Shown here: one piece after another, positions 1 to 10,583 of the stretch
How the letters are laid out: the number at the start of each line of letters is the position of its first letter
Numbering within the stretch: position 1 is the stretch's first letter
Assembly (NCBI RefSeq): GCF_029962835.1
Contig: NC_080591.1
Location: forward strand, 44,151,501-44,215,500
Origin: Magnolia sinica
Taxonomy: Eukaryota > Streptophyta > Magnoliopsida > Magnoliales > Magnoliaceae
Direction: 5' to 3'
DNA: 64,000 bases
The notes under the pieces: model-generated
The model's input: only the letters and a program-made list of their open reading frames with translations
Databases searched by the model: none
Told to the model about the DNA's origin: nothing
Made by a program: the position numbers and the translations under genes

Positions 1-131
1 ATTACAAAAACAAATAAGCTATTAAAGGATCTAAAATTACCGGACTATAACTTGATAATGACGGGGACTTTTCTCTTAAAGTGGAGGCTTTCTGTGGCTT
101 TTCTGAATGATTTGGAATAAGAAAAGAACTC

Positions 132-140
132 TATTTATAG
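132..140 (-). promoter_or_regulatory. LTR TATA box, copy L1
   Basis: The minus strand reads TATAAATAG. The same box occurs on the minus strand in the sister LTRs at 25612-25619 and 30154-30162. In all three copies the nearest GTCGA-type motif begins about 17 bp upstream on the transcribed strand. Confidence 0.6.
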
Positions 141-156
141 GTTGAAAAACGGTTCC

Positions 157-425
157 TTCGACTGGTCGAGTGGCTTGCTTGACTAGTCGAGTGGCCTGCT
201 TGACTGGTCGTGGGAGCCACAAATATGTTACTGGAGATCGAGTTGAGCTCCCCATGACTGGTTGAGCAGATCTCTACGATTGGTCGAGCAGGGTGCTCAA
301 CTGGTCGAGGATCTACCAGAAAATTTTCAAATTTGAGTTTGAAACTTGGACTGATCGAAGCAATTTTTGGACTAGTCGAACTAGAGCCTGGAGTAGTCGA
401 ACATAGGCTAGGACTAGTTGAATTT
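157..425. promoter_or_regulatory. Cluster of about ten GACTGGTCGA-type palindromic motifs, U3 of L1
   Basis: Near-palindromes of the form TCGACTRGTCGA recur (TTCGACTGGTCGAG at 157, TTGACTAGTCGAG about 22 bp later, and so on). The first three are spaced about 22 bp; later ones are less regular. The cluster lies directly upstream of the minus-strand TATA box. A role in transcription is inferred from position only. Confidence 0.55.
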
Positions 426-762
426 TAGGCTATACAAAGTATAAATATCTGTAAATAATAAGCATAAGAAAGGACCTAAACGTAGGGTCTTTCTAGGGTC
501 ACTTATACCTGGAACATTGGACATTGAACTCAAATCTTCAGTAGCTTCATATCTTCTACATGAAGTAGATTTGCATTAGTAGCTTGATCTTGAAGTAGAC
601 TTATTAGTAGCTAGATCTTTGAACTTGAAGTAGATCTCAACCTTGTAGAAGTATCTTCATGTCTTGCACTTTCAATCTTCATATGATGATGATGATCTTG
701 AAGGTGAACTTGCCATCTTGCTTCACTTGAAGGTGAACTTTCCATCATATGAACGAGTCACA

Positions 763-1420
763 GTCTAAATTGTTTTGTCTCATCGAAATTTGACAACAAA
801 GGGTGCTTTATATACATCACAGCACTTACAAGAATGGCTTGCAAATGTTCTTTATGATCCTCACAACTCATGGAGTATATCAAAATGTCATCAATGAATA
901 CGATGACAAATCTATATAAAATGGGTCTAAACACTTTGTTAATAAGATCTATAAACATGGCAGGAACATTGGTAAGTCTAAAGGGCATTATCAGAAATTC
1001 ATAGTACCCAAAAATTGTTTTGAATGCTATTTTTTTATATATCTTCTTTCCTAACCCGCAATTAATGGTACCTTAATTGTACATCTATCTTAGAAAAGCA
1101 CTAGGCATCTTATAATTGGTCAAACAAATTATCGATCCTAGGAAGAGGGTATTTTTTTTTTATTATCGTAAGCTAGTTTAATTTACGATGATCAATATAA
1201 AGTCGCGTCATTCCATCCTTCTTTCTAACAAACAAAACTAGAGCACCCCATGGTGATACACTTGGCTAAATAAAACCATTACGTACAAGTTCGTCTAGCT
1301 AGTGCCTCAACTCCTTCATGTCAAATGGAGGCATATGATAAGGCACAAGTGCAATTGGTGATACACCAGCCATAAGATCGATAATGAAATCAATCTCATG
1401 CTGCGGGGTTAGTCTAGTTA
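763..1420 (-). pseudogene. Ty3/Gypsy reverse transcriptase remnant
   Basis: Read on the minus strand from high to low coordinates, this is the N-terminal half of a Ty3/Gypsy reverse transcriptase. Around 1200-1260 it encodes [15 protein letters not shown] followed by a degraded IDYRQLN-type motif. Near 880-990 it encodes a [12 protein letters not shown] segment and the catalytic FIDDILIYS box. Stop codons interrupt it, for example directly after RKLN. RNase H and integrase are missing because the Copia-type LTR L1 begins at 762. It belongs to the same decayed element as the protease at 1540-2018 and gag at 12342-13003. No function is expected. Confidence 0.85.
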
Positions 1421-1539
1421 ATGACTTAATTAACACATCATAGTTTTCACACACTAATGGAGTTCCTAATATTACTGGTTCATCATAACCTTGTCAACAA
1501 CACATAACTGGACACAGTATAAATAACTAACTTTTATAT

Positions 1540-2018
1540 GAAAAAAAAGAAATCCCATCAGATTCTTGAAACATAATAGTCCTGGTCTCACAGTCTATCG
1601 GGGTCAGCTAGTCCATGCCGACAATAAAGTCGTGATGATATATACTTGCTACTAATAGATTGAGTTGTACTTCTTTACTTCCCAAATCAACACGACATTA
1701 GGGACAGAGTTTAGTAGATTCAGAGTAATCTCCTATGGCGGTTACTACGGATACATTAGGTATAGGCAAAGTATTTATCTTCAATTGATTTACGATGGCA
1801 CAAGAAATAAATGACGTCATATATCTAGTATTAATAAGGATAAATATAGGAGTGTTGTGTATATAAGCAGTACCTTTACAAGTTTGAGGTACATAATGGT
1901 TTGTTTCTTCTACCTTGGTCGATAAGGCGTGAACTTGGGCTTGCTACAACAGATTAGGAATATGAGCAGTTTGCATCAAAGGAGGACGACCTATTCGTAC
2001 TGGAGGAGTAGCGTTTGT
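1540..2018 (-). pseudogene. Ty3/Gypsy protease and gag-pol linker remnant
   Basis: Minus-strand translation gives a retroviral-type aspartic protease in decay. A YIHNTPIFILINTRYMTSF segment at about 1800-1870 corresponds to the family's L(F/I)DTGATHSF active site, with the DTG altered. Around 1590-1650 lies DFIVGMDWL, the usual flap-distal motif. Before it come QAQVHAL and a proline-rich linker (NATPPVRIGRPP) typical after the Gypsy zinc knuckle. The frame is cut at 2018 by the CACTA transposon and resumes at 12342. Positions 1850-1873 form one arm of an inverted repeat whose partner is at 12340-12363. Confidence 0.75.
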
Positions 2019-2460
2019 CACTACAAGAAAAGGGGGTTTTAGCCTCGGTTCAAAACTGTGGCTAAAAAGGTTAAAAACTGAGGCTAAAGCCTTTAGCCTC
2101 AGTTTTGCCTCAGTTATCCAAACCAAGGTTGAAACCCCTGTGGCTAAAGGCTTTAGCCTCAGTTTTAACAATCGAGGCTAAAATGACTTTTATAGCCTCG
2201 GTTCTTCAAGTGAGGTTAAAAACCTTTTTAGCTTCAATTTTCTCGAAATGAGGCTAAATCAAAATTTTAGCCTCCATTGTTTTCAACTGAGACTAAATCC
2301 AAATTTTAGCCTCAATTGCCTCCAACCGAAGCTAAATCTATTTTTAACCTCGGTTCTCAACAACCGAGAGTAAAGTCTTTAGCCACGGGAATTTCAGCCT
2401 TGGTTATCAACAACCGAGGCTAAATTCAAGCTTCAGTTACAAATTGAGGCTAAAAATGTT
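2019..2460. repeat. Left subterminal repeats of the CACTA element
   Basis: About ten irregular units contain GCCTCGGTT or GAGGCTAAA in alternating orientation, so neighbouring units can pair. Such arrays are known in this superfamily as binding sites of the TNPA-type protein; that function is family knowledge, not shown here. Confidence 0.8.
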
Positions 2461-2944
2461 TTTTTTTTTTTAAATATTTATTCAATCCACTCATGAAACA
2501 ATCAATCATGAAAGCCACAATACCAAGAAAACAATTAACAACCGTCTATTTAAAGTTTAACTACTTTAAATCAATCAAAATGTTACATAACATTAGGTTC
2601 CACAAATAATACAAAGTCATGGTCGCGCCCGTCATCACCAGTGCCGTCGTGCTTGGCAGACCCTGAGATAACACTGCCCGTCCATCTTTTGCTGCTTTCA
2701 GGCCAATGTCATCATTGCATTTACCAGCATTCTCCATTTGAATTATGCGTAGCAGGCCCCTGCAACCTCAACAGGTAGCTCTGGCCTGCTGGCTGCAAGA
2801 CATGAAATGAAACTCTCAAACAAGAAAGGAAATGCAGATGGATGTGTATGGATGCATAGCAGGCCCTGCAACCTAGCTCATTCATTTGTCAAGGACTGAG
2901 CAAGACAACAAATGATTGACCAACCACTTACCTACAAGATGGGA
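2461..2944. other. CACTA interior without a recognised gene
   Basis: A T-run at 2460-2472 is followed by non-repetitive sequence with no identifiable coding similarity on either strand. The phrase 'gcaggcccctgcaacct' recurs near 2753 and 2860. It could be 3' untranslated sequence of the minus-strand chimeric transcription unit. Confidence 0.4.
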
Positions 2945-3073
2945 CTAATCCAATTTTGTATTAGTTTCAGTTTGGAGTTTCTTCATGATAAGAGGATTGA
3001 AGTCAGGTTTGAGATGATTAGAGAGCGATGCCCCCAAGAAAGCTGTGTCCTTAACCATTGCATTCGATTTCAC
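2945..3073 (-). pseudogene. Unrecognised terminal exon-like segment in the CACTA element
   Basis: After a TTTGCAG acceptor on the minus strand, 42 codons run open to a TAG at 2945-2947 (VKSNAMVKDTAFLGASLSN... in part). I do not recognise the family. It lies downstream of the TMEM53 exon on the same strand, so it could be the last exon of a chimeric transcript or another captured piece. The call rests on an open frame and a plausible splice acceptor only. Confidence 0.3.
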
Positions 3074-3209
3074 CTGCAAATTGATGTAGTAGTCATAACA
3101 AGAAATAGAAAGTGTAGCTATATTAATAATGCAATTGAAAAAAGTAAAGAACTATTTATAAAACATATCTTGGTTAGTCACATTTTGACCTAGGTATGAT
3201 TCACAATAC

Positions 3210-3508
3210 CTTTCTCCCAGATTTCTTCTGCTCCTGAATAAAAGACTCTGCCGACTTAGCTGGAATGACCTTGTCAGCTGTGCTGTACAGATACAGCTGA
3301 GGGTAGGGAGGCTGGTTGCTTGAGAGGATGGAGATGATCTTCCTCAACCTCCTATTTACATCAGGCAAGTTCAGAAACTTAGAGAAGAACTTCTCTAAAA
3401 TTGATAGGAGCACCTTCTCAATCAACAGGGGTTTGTTATTAGTATCGAGTTTAGGAGTTGGTAAATATTGAAAGATATTTACAAACAGGGCCATCATATA
3501 CCTTCCAT
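3210..3508 (-). pseudogene. Captured exon of a TMEM53/DUF829 family gene
   Basis: The 299-bp exon is bounded on the minus strand by a CACCAG acceptor and an AAAG|GTATTG donor. It stays open and encodes [12 protein letters not shown], then [20 protein letters not shown] and [15 protein letters not shown], the C-terminal half of the alpha/beta-hydrolase-like DUF829 (TMEM53) fold found in plant homologues. The N-terminal half and the last segment with the conserved histidine region are absent, so it cannot encode a complete protein. It lies downstream of the DCAF1 fragment in the same orientation, as if both were exons of one minus-strand transcript. Confidence 0.8.
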
Positions 3509-3730
3509 CTGGTGATCGATGAACATTGAGAAATTGAAACAGATGCTTGCACTGAGGTTAGGAAGGATTTTGATTATACGTGGCCCATATTAGGATGCAA
3601 GTCACACTACACAAAGTAGACAATGCAAACACAGCAACATACTGTTCGAAAAACTATACACAAAAGCTTTAATTCGTGATTGAGTAAGCTGCATTAACTG
3701 AGATCATCAAAAGATACAATGGTTGCTCAC

Positions 3731-4012
3731 CTGAAGCTTTGTTAATATGTGTGCAATTGTATTGTCTCTGGCTCAACCAATCAGGACTAGGCATGCTAGA
3801 GCGCGTAGGCAGTCGAGAGAAGCTGGAGGTGTAAATATCTTAGGATGGAGAAGATGCAAAAGAACCTTTATACCATTGTTGGCACACACAACATCCCTTG
3901 CTTGGCGATATCCTAGTTCTAGCTGTGCAGCAAGGCCGGCACAACCTGCTCCAGGACCTAAAAATATCCTCCGATCTCCAACTACTGCAGGAGTAATAGT
4001 AGGCACAACAGT
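3731..4012 (-). pseudogene. DCAF1: Captured exon of DCAF1 (DDB1-CUL4-associated factor homolog 1)
   Basis: Between a TTCACAG acceptor and a CTTCAG|GTGAGC donor the minus strand encodes TPAVVGDRR, GAGCAGLAAQLELGYRQA, ANNGIKVLLHLL, DCLRALAC and ARDNTIAHILTKLQ. This matches a conserved internal exon of plant DCAF1, a substrate receptor of CUL4 ubiquitin ligases. A TGA at 3775-3773 replaces the leucine expected before ARDNTIAHIL, so the exon is broken. The rest of the gene is absent. Splice borders are preserved, so capture was at DNA level with intron sequence rather than from a processed mRNA. Confidence 0.88.
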
Positions 4013-4117
4013 CTGTGAACTATTGCAAGTGTCCTAAATAAACAAATCAACATCAAAACCACACAACCATGGGATTTAAATGATTATGGAGGATCTTTTG
4101 TTCACTTGGTAAAATAC

Positions 4118-4471
4118 CTTGAAAAGCATATACGGTGTTCCAGTTTCTATCTGTGATTTCAGAATTTCAAACCATAGGGTCTGTGCCTGAACAACTTTTT
4201 TTTGCCTTGCCCTGAGTCCAACAAATACAAAGACAATTTGTAACATTTTCATTGAATGAAAGTACCAAAATTTTCAAACTTCAAGCTCCAGTCAAGCTTA
4301 CCTCTCTTTCATATCTAGTGTACAGTTCTTCAAATTCCTCACCCCAACAATCAGATAAACTTGGAGCCTCATTTGGGCAAAACAATGACCACTCCCCATT
4401 GCTGTTCACCCTTTTCATGAAAAGGTCAGGAACCCAAATGGCATAAAATAGATCCCTAGCTCTGTGTTCTT
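4118..4471 (-). pseudogene. RNR1: Captured exons of ribonucleotide reductase large subunit (RNR1)
   Basis: Two minus-strand exons are visible. The first (4471-4302) encodes [30 protein letters not shown] and [16 protein letters not shown], ending at a GAG|GTAAGC donor. The second (4211-4118) encodes [19 protein letters not shown] and PYMLFK, ending AAG|GTATTT. Together they are a middle part of the class I reductase alpha subunit. The run of eight A residues early in exon 2 is one longer than needed to join EGKAKK to VVQAQ, so the reading frame shifts by one. Catalytic and allosteric regions elsewhere in the protein are absent. Confidence 0.9.
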
Positions 4472-5076
4472 CTTGTAAGAATGCAGCAAAACAAACATTG
4501 ATAAGGCAGCTCAGACCACCATAATAAGCCTCCCAACAGTTAAAAAAAGAAAACTCCAAAAAACATTCATCAAAGCCTAGAGCAGCATGTGTAAAAGAGA
4601 GGGCTCTACCACAGCAGACTATCCAACTATGCAGCCATACAGATCAACATAAATTAGGTAGACAAAAATGCAGAATAAGTATTTCAAAATGAATAAATGT
4701 ACTTCTTGTTGAAACACAAAATCAGGCATTCTAATGAAGCACTTTGAACTGATATATCCATGCTTGTGCCATACACATTACAGGTGTCATCCAAAGTCAA
4801 AAAAACAACCCAGGCCACATGCAATTTAAGTGCTGAAGTATTAAGGGCCCGACACCTACAAATTGAGTTTTCACAACAAACATACAATAAATTCATTATA
4901 TTTGACTAACTAAATCATACAAACATTCAGCTCAAAAAATGTCCATCAAAGTAAATGGATTACATAACCAATATCTATATATATATTGCACTACAGAACA
5001 AAAATGAGAACAATGTAGGAACAAGGTGAGTTCGACAAAGAACTGAGATGTCAATGATTGATAAATTTCTACATAC
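4472..5076. other. CACTA interior between RNR1 and transposase-like exon
   Basis: No coding similarity is recognised. Open frames here are short and lack family motifs. This may be intron and capture-junction sequence. Confidence 0.4.
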
Positions 5077-5181
5077 AATAACATGAGCTGACTCCTCGTT
5101 CACAACACTCCCATCTTTCTTCCGATGGGTCGTTATGAACAACGTTGCTCGATCAGGAGACTCTCCACCAAGATTCTTTGC
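5077..5181 (-). pseudogene. Exon resembling plant CACTA transposase (Transposase_24-like)
   Basis: A 105-bp open exon on the minus strand, with a GCAG acceptor and an ATT|GTATGT donor, encodes GGESPDRATLFITTHRKKDG followed by SVVNEESAHVIV. This pattern (rPDRAtLFI.TH.kkdGs.Vne) is characteristic of the plant transposase family Pfam names Transposase_24, found in CACTA elements. It is the only piece of the element's own protein I can recognise; the catalytic TNPD-type protein is not visible. The assignment is from memory of the motif and should be checked by a profile search. Confidence 0.65.
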
Positions 5182-6459
5182 CTGCTTTTTCCATGTAAAA
5201 ACAAATGAGTTGGTAACACAGAAAATGTTTTTTCTTCCCACTTTCACCATTGGGGAAAAAAATGATTGCAGGTGAATCAGTAATGCGTACAAATATAAAT
5301 GTATAAAGCACACAAGAACTTAATTCAAAATCTTTTTTTTGCATAGAATAGTTGTAAGCAATCCTTATTTTTCATCATATGAACTGCTAGAACCTAGTGT
5401 GTTAAAGCAAAAGAAAAAGTATAGAAAGATCCCTCTACACCACTTTATTTATAATGTTGCAGGTGAAAGAACCACTCTAATAATACAACCCAGGCCCACT
5501 TAATCCAGTCAAAAAAAGATCCACAAATATATAATAAATAAATAAATTTATTTGCAGCAAATAACAACAATGATGTTCTTTATGTTCAGAACTTAAAGAG
5601 TGGAAATAATATTGATAATAAAACTTGCAACAGAGTCTATCTTCTGTACTAGTTGGCTGGGTGATGTTGGTAGTCGGAGTTGGTTCTTCTGAGGCTTCTA
5701 TACTTCAGTTGCTGGATCATTTGACAATAAAAGGAGATGGAAACCTGAACATCAAGTGACTCATTTAATTAAATTAGAGTATGGTTGACATTCTCAATTC
5801 ACTTACCCTAATATTGGCATCGTCATAACTTCTTGTAAGAGAAATTCAGCATTTCTATCCGACAATTTTAAAATAGCCATATCACAGCATTGTCTAGTGT
5901 GTATGTGAATCTTTTTGGTATCACATAGTTTTTTTTTAAAATAAAAATAAAAAATAAAAAATTGGCATTTACAGATATTTATTTGGTTTGTTATGACAAA
6001 GGAAACCATGGCCTCACCTGACGAATCCACCAATATACATAAGTTGAAATTTTATACCCTTTTGAAGAATCAAATTTCTCTATCCCACGCAGTAATCTAA
6101 TCAAACCTCCTAACATTCAGAAAGGAAGTTAGCTGTGAGATGGACCCAGGAACAAAAATCCGTGTGGCATGTTAACAGTCTAGAAAGAGGAGCAAGTTCA
6201 AAATGCAATGGAGATGGAGTTAGTGGTAAGAAGTATCACCTGAACAAGGACAGCCATTTCAGCCCCCATGTTATCATATTTTTGAGTAAAATCAGGGTAG
6301 AGACATAGAGAGAGAGAGTCGGGGCAGGGAGAGAAAGATGGAGATACTATTGTTACAATGTTGGAGAACACAATCACACCCTAAAGAATGGGAACATGTA
6401 AAACACGTCGCACCTTGATGCCTTTTTCTTAATTCAAATGAACCATTGAAATCAATTAC
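5182..6459. other. CACTA interior, no firm gene
   Basis: The only suggestive stretch is on the minus strand near 6241-6300, which reads PDFTQKYDNMGAEMAVLVQ up to a possible CAG|GTGATA donor, but no clear acceptor precedes it and I do not recognise it. The remainder is AT-rich with no family signal. Confidence 0.4.
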
Positions 6460-7059
6460 CTTAATTGGATTGACTCTATCATGTGATGCATTTTCTTGCA
6501 TCCTATCATGTCTACTCAGCTGGTGAACATCAATGCCACAGGATGCCAACTCTGAAGTAGGTGTTGTCCCCTGATACTCAAAATTGTGGCATGTAAAGAA
6601 AATTCTAGTTGTATTCAAACCTCTAGGAGCATACAAATCCCAATAGAGTGGTGCCTGAGAAGCCAAGTTTACTTATTAGAGGGGGGAAAAACATCAGAAA
6701 TTATTTATGAAAAGGAACTAGTGAAATTCTAACTGTTGCTAGTACATACAACAAACGCTGTCTGCTGGTCATGGTGATGGATTATATCTGGTTTCTTGCC
6801 AGCTCGAAGAAGCAATTCAGGTGCTGCATGACTAAAGAATGAAAAATGCTTGAAATCATCATTCTCTCCATTAAACTGTCCTCTCCAGAAGAATTTAGCC
6901 AGATGATGAGGCTCAATGAAATAGACAGGAAGACCTGTTAACAATTTTACTAAACATGAATCATAACATCATTTGCAAATGGAAGCTAAGAATTAATAAG
7001 GAACTAACGCTGACCTTCGACTGTTCCAACCCAAATTTTATTTCGGAATAGCTTATCAG
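6460..7059 (-). pseudogene. SS4: Captured exons of starch synthase 4 (glycosyltransferase family 5)
   Basis: Three minus-strand exons join in one frame. Exon a (7059-7015) reads KLFRNKIWVGTVE. Exon b (6934-6750) reads GLPVYFIEPHHLAKFFWRGQ, then NDDFKHFSFFSHAAPELLL and GKKPDIIHHHDQQTAFV. Exon c (6654-6460) reads APLYWDLYAPRGLN, FTCHNFEYQGTTPTSELAS, GIDVHQLSRHDRMQ and HDRVNPIK. Acceptors and donors are intact (TTCTCAG, GTATGT, GTAATT). This is the middle of the GT5 domain of plant SS4, which acts in plastid starch granule initiation. The usual HCHDWQTAF motif is changed to HHHDQQTAF. The N-terminal coiled coil, the KxGGL motif and the GT1 half are absent, so it is a non-functional fragment. Confidence 0.92.
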
Positions 7060-8712
7060 CTGTTGGAAATGAATCTGTTTCTAGAAGACGAAGACAGTGA
7101 AGAACATGGAATCAAAAAGCTAATGATGCGCCAATTTGGTCCCTTGCAAAGGCATAAGTAAAAGCATAGTGATGAAATTCTAAAGACAAGATGGCAATAT
7201 ATTCTATATGAAAAGTAAAGCAGGCCTACATAAGCAAACGCTAATACTAAACAATGTTGTATATTGGAGGCATTTCATTGTACCATTATTGTGAAAACCC
7301 AACATCATTACAAGAGGACCGTTTTTTACAAGTATATTCAAAGATGATAGATCAATTGACACTTGATGTAAACTTGATTGATGATCACTTTACAAAAACA
7401 TTATTATGAAAATTGCACAAAGCGGATGGGAAGAACACTTAGTATCTGGACATCTTAAATGTAATGAAGCACATCAAAATGCAATGAAGTTCAAATTCAA
7501 AATGCAATGGAGCACATAATGATCATTTAAATGAATGCTTGATACATAGAAAATTTTTAGAGGGAATGCTGCAAACTTGAAATAAATTTGAGTCCTTTAC
7601 ATCTGGCCACAGCTCCTTCAAGAAAACAATCATCATGCATACTGGGTCTTGATACCTGTCCAAAGATAAAATAAGTAGGATAAGAAGAAGAAGTGAATGA
7701 TTTGAGTCCTAGCTCATCTATTTTAGACTGAAGCATTCCTTTATAAATGAATAGGAAAGCTGAACAAGGAAAATCATGGAGCATGCAAGAGGTAAAGACA
7801 GGCTGCAAAAGGCTCATGGATATTTCCTAAGCCGACATTCAAGTTAAAGTATTAAGAGAAGAAATTCAAAGGTTTTATAACAATGTTTTGACAGAATAAC
7901 AAAACTATCAGGCTACAAGTTGAGCCCATAGACAATTACATGAGCAGAGAAATCATTTTACCCCATATTTGCATAGTTTCATGTTATTTCCTCCTTACGA
8001 TAGACAATTCTTCAAAAAACTTATTTCTTTAATATTTAAATTGGGTTCAAAGGTGACTATTACATGATATGATTGATGCACCATGGTTCACGCTGTTTCC
8101 AGTTCCAGCACACTACCGGAGAACGTTTTTTTTTTTGTGCACATAGGCAGGAGGATCTTCAAGTGCTTGGGTTTCATCTCTTTCATTGTTTCACTGTTTA
8201 CCATAGTAATGCATGCCAAGAATATTTTACTAACATCTATAAGCTAAGAAGATATCGATTTAAAAAGTTCTAAAACATGAGATGGAGGATACAAGACTTG
8301 AAGGCACACAAGAGGGTTTGTCTGTAACAATCATAACTGTGACAAAAAAAAAAAAAAAACACAACACGAGCTGTCAGTATATTAAAGGGAAGACTCAAAA
8401 TGCATGAGTTACCTAATAAAAGAAGACACTCTGCCTTCTAACAGCACTACCTTCTGAGAAAGTAATGTTGAAAGCAAGCTCATATGTCTCTTCTGGATAT
8501 AGACTGCTCCAGCTATGTTTAACAATATGCAACAACAAAACTACGGTGCATACATGAATATTTCGAGATGTTGAGGTAAAAAGATTGGTCCTGCTTTTGG
8601 TGAATTTGGTGTGATAAGAACAAATAACAGAGAGAATTCAGATCAGATGCCATAGCCAGTTACTATTTGTGATATGGGTGTTAAGAATTTTGATGGTGAG
8701 GATTTAACTTAC
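7060..8712. other. CACTA interior with two unassigned exon-like segments
   Basis: On the minus strand, after a GGACAG acceptor at 7657-7656, the frame YQDPVCMMIVFLKELWPDVK is open for about 25 codons. Near 8530-8420 the minus strand reads SLYPEETYELAFNITFSEG. Both look like protein-coding exons but I cannot name their genes; they may be further captured fragments. The rest is AT-rich and unrecognised. Confidence 0.35.
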
Positions 8713-8804
8713 AAAGAGATCTGGATAGACTTCATTGCTGATGCTCCTGTCCTCATAGCATCTATAGTTTCTGTTGTTGCCTTTGCACCTTCAAGCATAA
8801 TCAT
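8713..8804 (-). pseudogene. Captured exon of SNF7/VPS32 (ESCRT-III, CHMP4-type)
   Basis: A 92-bp minus-strand exon between a TATGTAG acceptor and a TTT|GTAAGT donor encodes IMLEGAKATTETIDAMRTGA followed by SAMKSIQ. This is the conserved helix of plant SNF7/VPS32 proteins, the polymerising subunit of ESCRT-III. No other exon of the gene is visible. The exon is open and splice-competent but alone encodes about 30 residues, so a captured fragment is the only sensible reading. Confidence 0.8.
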
Positions 8805-10186
8805 CTACATACAGGATGGTTATAAACATTATTTCTGGCATAGAAGAAGCCCTTCGTTGAGATTATGACATGCACCAATATGATTGCATTATCAGTAGTA
8901 GACATAAGATGACGAGGAAGAAGAAATTAACAAAATAAATGAATGAATGAAATTTCAAGGAAAAAAGAAACAACACAATTGCTATCTTCAGAGAGTGCAT
9001 AAAAAATTGGCAGAAGCATCATGATATAACTTACAAGTCAGTCACAATAAGTTTTTCTTTTCTTTCTTTCTATAATATGCCTGTATAAAAGCTAAAATGA
9101 TGGAGTTCCTTTTTTTCTCTTTACTCATAGCTAACAAGAGTTAAATGATTAGGCAACAAAATCACAAATGTTGAACATGGAATCCAGTAACAATGTATCA
9201 TGAATATAAAAGACATCCTATGCAAATGAAATGACTAAATGTCAGCTTGCCAAGTTTGAACTGCATGACCCATACATGTATGTAAAAATGCAGTATATCT
9301 GATTAATGTGTCGGGATTTTCCCTTAAGAACAACTATGTCAAATGATCACATTAAGGTCTGGATTGTTGAGAGCCTTTAGGTTCAAACCTGGGAATGATT
9401 TTCCTACCTCGAGTTTGTTCTGTTCTTCTGTTACTTTATGCTCCAAAGAATTATCTGCTCAATCGAAAGAGAAACAAAGACTGTGATGAGGATTTCATAT
9501 GAAGAAAAAGAAGAAGATGAAGAAGAAAACACCATGAAAAACTCTCTTTGCATGTTTTTTTTAGGCTTAAAATGTTGTTCTGAAGTTGTAGAAAGAAACC
9601 CATGAAGATTGCTTCTTTTGTATGTTTAAATGCAGTTATAAAATAATTGAAAGAAACCAACAAAGAATTTTCTTTGCATGCCATTTTCAGTTTTGAAATC
9701 CTAGGAAATAGGAAAGTTCCATCATCCATCTGTTTTGGACTTAAAATGCAGTTTTGAAATTGGTAAAGAACCCACAGGATTTTTTTTTCATGCATGTTGC
9801 TTGTGGGTTTAAAATGCAGTTTTGACATCATAGAAAGAGACTAGTTCTTTCTTCTTTTTTTTCTTTTTTCTTTTTGGTCTGTTTATTGGGATGTTGAAAT
9901 GCAGTATTGAGTCATAGACAAAAACCATGAAGATTTTTCTTTGTTGGTTTTGAGCTTGAAATACATTTTTGAAACTATAAATGTTTGTTTGAGCTTACTT
10001 AAGCAATCAAAACAGTCAGCTGCTCTAGATTTAAAACGAATTCCTATGTCTATAATCCGCACTCAAATTCGAATTCAACAGCATGTATGAACCCCCATAA
10101 ACAATCACAAACCTTCAGAAACGCTAAATCTACAATCATCTCAAAGCAGAAACCCTATCACCAACTAAAGAAATGAAAATTCATAC
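8805..10186. other. CACTA interior with degenerate about 70-bp repeats
   Basis: From about 9530 to 9960, five or six diverged units share the phrase 'taaaatgcagttttgaaat' followed by 'agaaagaaaccca' and a T-rich stretch, at roughly 60-90 bp spacing. They keep a minus-strand frame partly open (9831-9451), which I do not regard as a gene. The rest is AT-rich with no recognised coding. Confidence 0.5.
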
Positions 10187-10383
10187 CGATCATGCAAGCT
10201 TTCAAGTTCGTCTCCCTTGGATAGTTTCTGCATTATGCTCGAGAGGGTCCGAGCTCCAGTATCGCCATCTGCTGAACATCTGGATGGGAGAACCCGACCC
10301 CGGGGCTTTTTCGACGGAGTCTCCGTCCCAAAGACCTCCGGCGAGAGGTCTCTTGCAGTCGGAGCAACGGATTCCGCTGCCAT
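10187..10383 (-). pseudogene. Candidate captured 5' leader and first exon, gene unrecognised
   Basis: The minus strand has an ATG at 10383-10381 followed by 65 open codons (MAAESVAPTARDLSPEVFG...) ending at a consensus-like CG|GTATGA donor at 10187. GC content is far above the surroundings, and the upstream 10384-10580 looks like a plant 5' leader with CT-rich tracts. A perfect hairpin CTCACTCGCT/AGCGAGTGAG sits at 10555-10579. I do not recognise the protein. Its place at the upstream end of a run of same-strand exons suggests a captured promoter and start exon that could drive a chimeric transcript. An antisense frame over the same bases is a shadow. Confidence 0.45.
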
Positions 10384-10583
10384 GGAAGGGTTCTGCTTTA
10401 GATGCTTCGGCGAAAACTGCGCCACGCGGTGGCATTGGAGAATCTCAGTATAGAAAGAGGAGCCGGAGCTAGGGTTTTCTATGCAAAAAAAAGGAGGGAC
10501 GATCGAGGTGTGAAAATCCCAGGGGAAAACCCTAGAAAGAGAACGAAAATCTCTCTCACTCGCTCGCATAGCGAGTGAGAAAA

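Larger units (their letters stand above)
1..762 (-). mobile_element. Copia-type LTR fragment (copy L1), runs off the window
   Basis: This resembles the LTRs at 24643-26458 and 29101-30830: a cluster of GACTGGTCGA motifs, then a segment around 'cctaaacgtagggtcttt', then many 'cttgaagtagat' phrases. In the two better copies the LTR ends in TTACA; here the end is GTCACA at 762, directly abutting Gypsy reverse transcriptase sequence. A minus-strand TATA box lies at 132-140. The copy probably inserted into the Gypsy element; its other end and target duplication lie outside the window. Confidence 0.7.

Noticed and set aside
4684-4896. DTCNVYG string near RNR1 exons, resembling the RNR1 DTCN motif
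   Set aside because: It lies upstream of the exons it should follow, lacks splice borders, and the rest of the frame does not match RNR1.
8674-8868. 64-aa plus-strand frame MGVKNFDGEDL...
   Set aside because: Antisense shadow of the SNF7/VPS32 exon on the minus strand.
9451-9831. 126-aa minus-strand frame
   Set aside because: Formed by diverged about 70-bp repeats; the Phe/Ser/Leu-rich sequence follows from the T-rich repeats.
10173-10472. Plus-strand open frames over the GC-rich island
   Set aside because: They are shadows. The minus strand has the better start, leader and splice donor, and shares the strand of the other captured exons.
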